DNA of 6,022 nt from Candidatus Atribacteria bacterium (GTDB lineage: Bacteria; Bipolaricaulota; Bipolaricaulia; UBA7950; UBA9294): positions 1 through 6,022 of the forward strand of contig SPBW01000130.1 of the NCBI GenBank assembly GCA_004525685.1, given 5' to 3'. The notes beneath the pieces were generated by a model that did no database searches, was not told the origin of the DNA, and worked only from the letters and a program-made list of their open reading frames with translations. Made by a program: the position numbers and the translations under genes. Numbering within the stretch: the stretch's first letter is position 1; each line of letters opens with the position of its first letter. Shown piece by piece: positions 4,998 through 6,022 of the stretch.

Positions 4998-6022
4998 TTA
5001 AACCCCAAAACGCTCGTCAAACCAGCGGCGCGTTTGCCGCTCATTGGAGAACATTCGCACGTGATCCTGCCTCATGCAAGCACCAAAAACGGACCGAATG
5101 TCATCGGCATGAGGATGCGGACGAAGAGGGTCGGTGAAGAACACGACCACATGGCATGTCCCAAACAGCACTTCCGTGGCAATCTCCAGGTCGCCCCCCA
5201 TGGGGCCGCTTCGATAGCGATGAACCAATGGTGCAAGCGAAGGGGCGGCATCCATCACGAGCTGGCCTGTCGTTCCTGTGCAGAGAATGCGCGAGAAGTG
5301 GTTGCGCAACTTCGGCTCATACTCAGAGACGAAGGCCTTCATCGCGTCCTTCTTCTGATCGTGCGCAATGAGAGCAATCACTGCCGGTGCTCCGCCATCG
5401 AACAGGTCATGATCCCACGTCCGCTCCGCCGATTCGGGTGGGGCAGCAACCTTGTAGATCGATCCCGTTCGCATTCTGCGGCAGACGGCAATCTCTTCGA
5501 TGGGGATGACAGCGCCTGTGCCTTCCAGTGTAATGGTTGGCGGCCACGAGACTGGGTGCCGATCCACAGCCAGTTCTGCCGAGACGCTCGCCCACTCCAA
5601 CACGGAGCCTGCATTCATGAACGTGCTCACACTGAGCAAGTCAGCCAATCGCAAGAGAGCAAGATTCTCAGGATGCAGCCAGTGACTGGTGGCAGGTGAG
5701 AAGAACGGCCACAAGAGTTGAATGGTTCCCCGGGCAACCAGAGAGCCAAGCAGTATGCCACCGCCGTGTTTCTTGCCTTCGGGCAATTGGAGAACACCAC
5801 ACGTGTTGTGCAGCCAGTCCCAGGTCTCGTCATTCACGGGCCGAACGTTCTCGTCAGCACCCGCGACAACACGCTCGTATGTTCCACCAGAGAAGGCAAA
5901 CGCGAAATCATGCCAACAGGGCAAACGCCCGTGACGTGCATGCAGGGTCTCCAATAGCCGCCCCAGCGAGTCGTTTCGACTCACAGAATCGCGGCTTGCC
6001 AGAACACCTATCAGTGTCTTGC
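4998..6022 (-). CDS. mgsA: Methylglyoxal synthase with an N-terminal degenerate MGS-like domain, 5' end outside the window
   Basis: Methylglyoxal synthase converts dihydroxyacetone phosphate to methylglyoxal and phosphate in the cytoplasm, a glycolytic bypass. Numbering from the GTG codon at 5984, the C-terminal domain (about 201-328) carries the whole E. coli MgsA signature. IALIAHD holds the counterparts of His19 and Asp20 (H208, D209), with Lys23 at K212. TGTTG at 236-240 binds phosphate. SGPMGGD at 259-265 ends in the catalytic base (Asp71 in E. coli). FFTDPL contains D285 (Asp91), and PHADD gives H292 and D295 (His98, Asp101). It should be active. The usual enzyme is about 150 residues, but here some 200 precede the domain. 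Those up to about 132 resemble a second MGS fold: AFSGGTYE, then GGGILLGSLVARGT, FFSPAT, HPEN and STFMNAG align in order, with the key aspartates replaced by Gly76, Ser96 and Asn107. The frame stays open upstream of the GTG to the window edge and reads KTLIGVLASRDS, like the first MGS strand, so the true start is outside. The linker at 132-200 is unassigned. The 208-aa gene follows after 75 bases. Confidence 0.9.
   Translation of the reverse strand, partial: KTLIGVLASRDSVSRNDSLGRLLETLHARHGRLPCWHDFAFAFSGGTYERVVAGADENVRPVNDETWDWLHNTCGVLQLPEGKKHGGGILLGSLVARGTIQLLWPFFSPATSHWLHPENLALLRLADLLSVSTFMNAGSVLEWASVSAELAVDRHPVSWPPTITLEGTGAVIPIEEIAVCRRMRTGSIYKVAAPPESAERTWDHDLFDGGAPAVIALIAHDQKKDAMKAFVSEYEPKLRNHFSRILCTGTTGQLVMDAAPSLAPLVHRYRSGPMGGDLEIATEVLFGTCHVVVFFTDPLRPHPHADDIRSVFGACMRQDHVRMFSNERQTRRWFDERFGV

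Noticed and set aside
4785..5699. A long plus-strand open frame of 304 codons
   Set aside because: It is antisense to the methylglyoxal synthase and the 208-aa gene, is rich in His, Arg and Cys without domain structure, and has no ribosome site. The opposite strand carries clear catalytic motifs.

Overview
The window reads as one strand of a bacterial chromosome or metagenomic contig. All four supportable genes lie on the minus strand, so they are transcribed from high to low coordinates. The organism is probably a two-membrane (diderm) bacterium of moderate GC content: three of the four products start with export signals, and one of them ends in phenylalanine, as many outer-membrane beta-barrels do. 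I cannot name the taxon from the sequence. A deep-branching diderm lineage is only a guess, based on how unfamiliar the two mid-window envelope proteins are.

Layout in transcription order. (1) 6022-4998: a methylglyoxal synthase whose 5' end lies outside the window. Its C-terminal half is a complete, canonical MGS catalytic domain. The roughly 130 residues at its N-terminus look like a second, degenerate copy of the same fold that has lost the catalytic aspartates. (2) 4922-4296: a small exported protein of 208 aa with beta-rich alternation, of unknown function. (3) 4295-3509: 787 bases without a convincing gene. It holds a candidate sigma70-type promoter facing the next gene, short direct repeats upstream of that promoter, a cluster of hairpins, a GC-rich 8-bp tandem repeat and a 54-nt nested palindrome. 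Together they suggest a long structured leader, an unrecognised RNA or a small mobile or repeated element. (4) 3508-2186: a 440-aa exported, probably outer-membrane, protein with a cysteine-rich middle. (5) 2108-1: a large secreted protein made of tandem bacterial Ig-like domains, still open at the left edge after 702 codons.

Genes 4 and 5 are 77 bases apart on the same strand with no strong promoter or terminator between them, so they may form a cell-envelope operon of an outer-membrane-like protein and a surface Ig-repeat protein. Genes 1 and 2 are likewise only 75 bases apart, but a functional link between methylglyoxal synthesis and the small exported protein is not apparent. The most unusual item is the tandem, half-degenerate methylglyoxal synthase. 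The second is the structured 787-base intergenic region.
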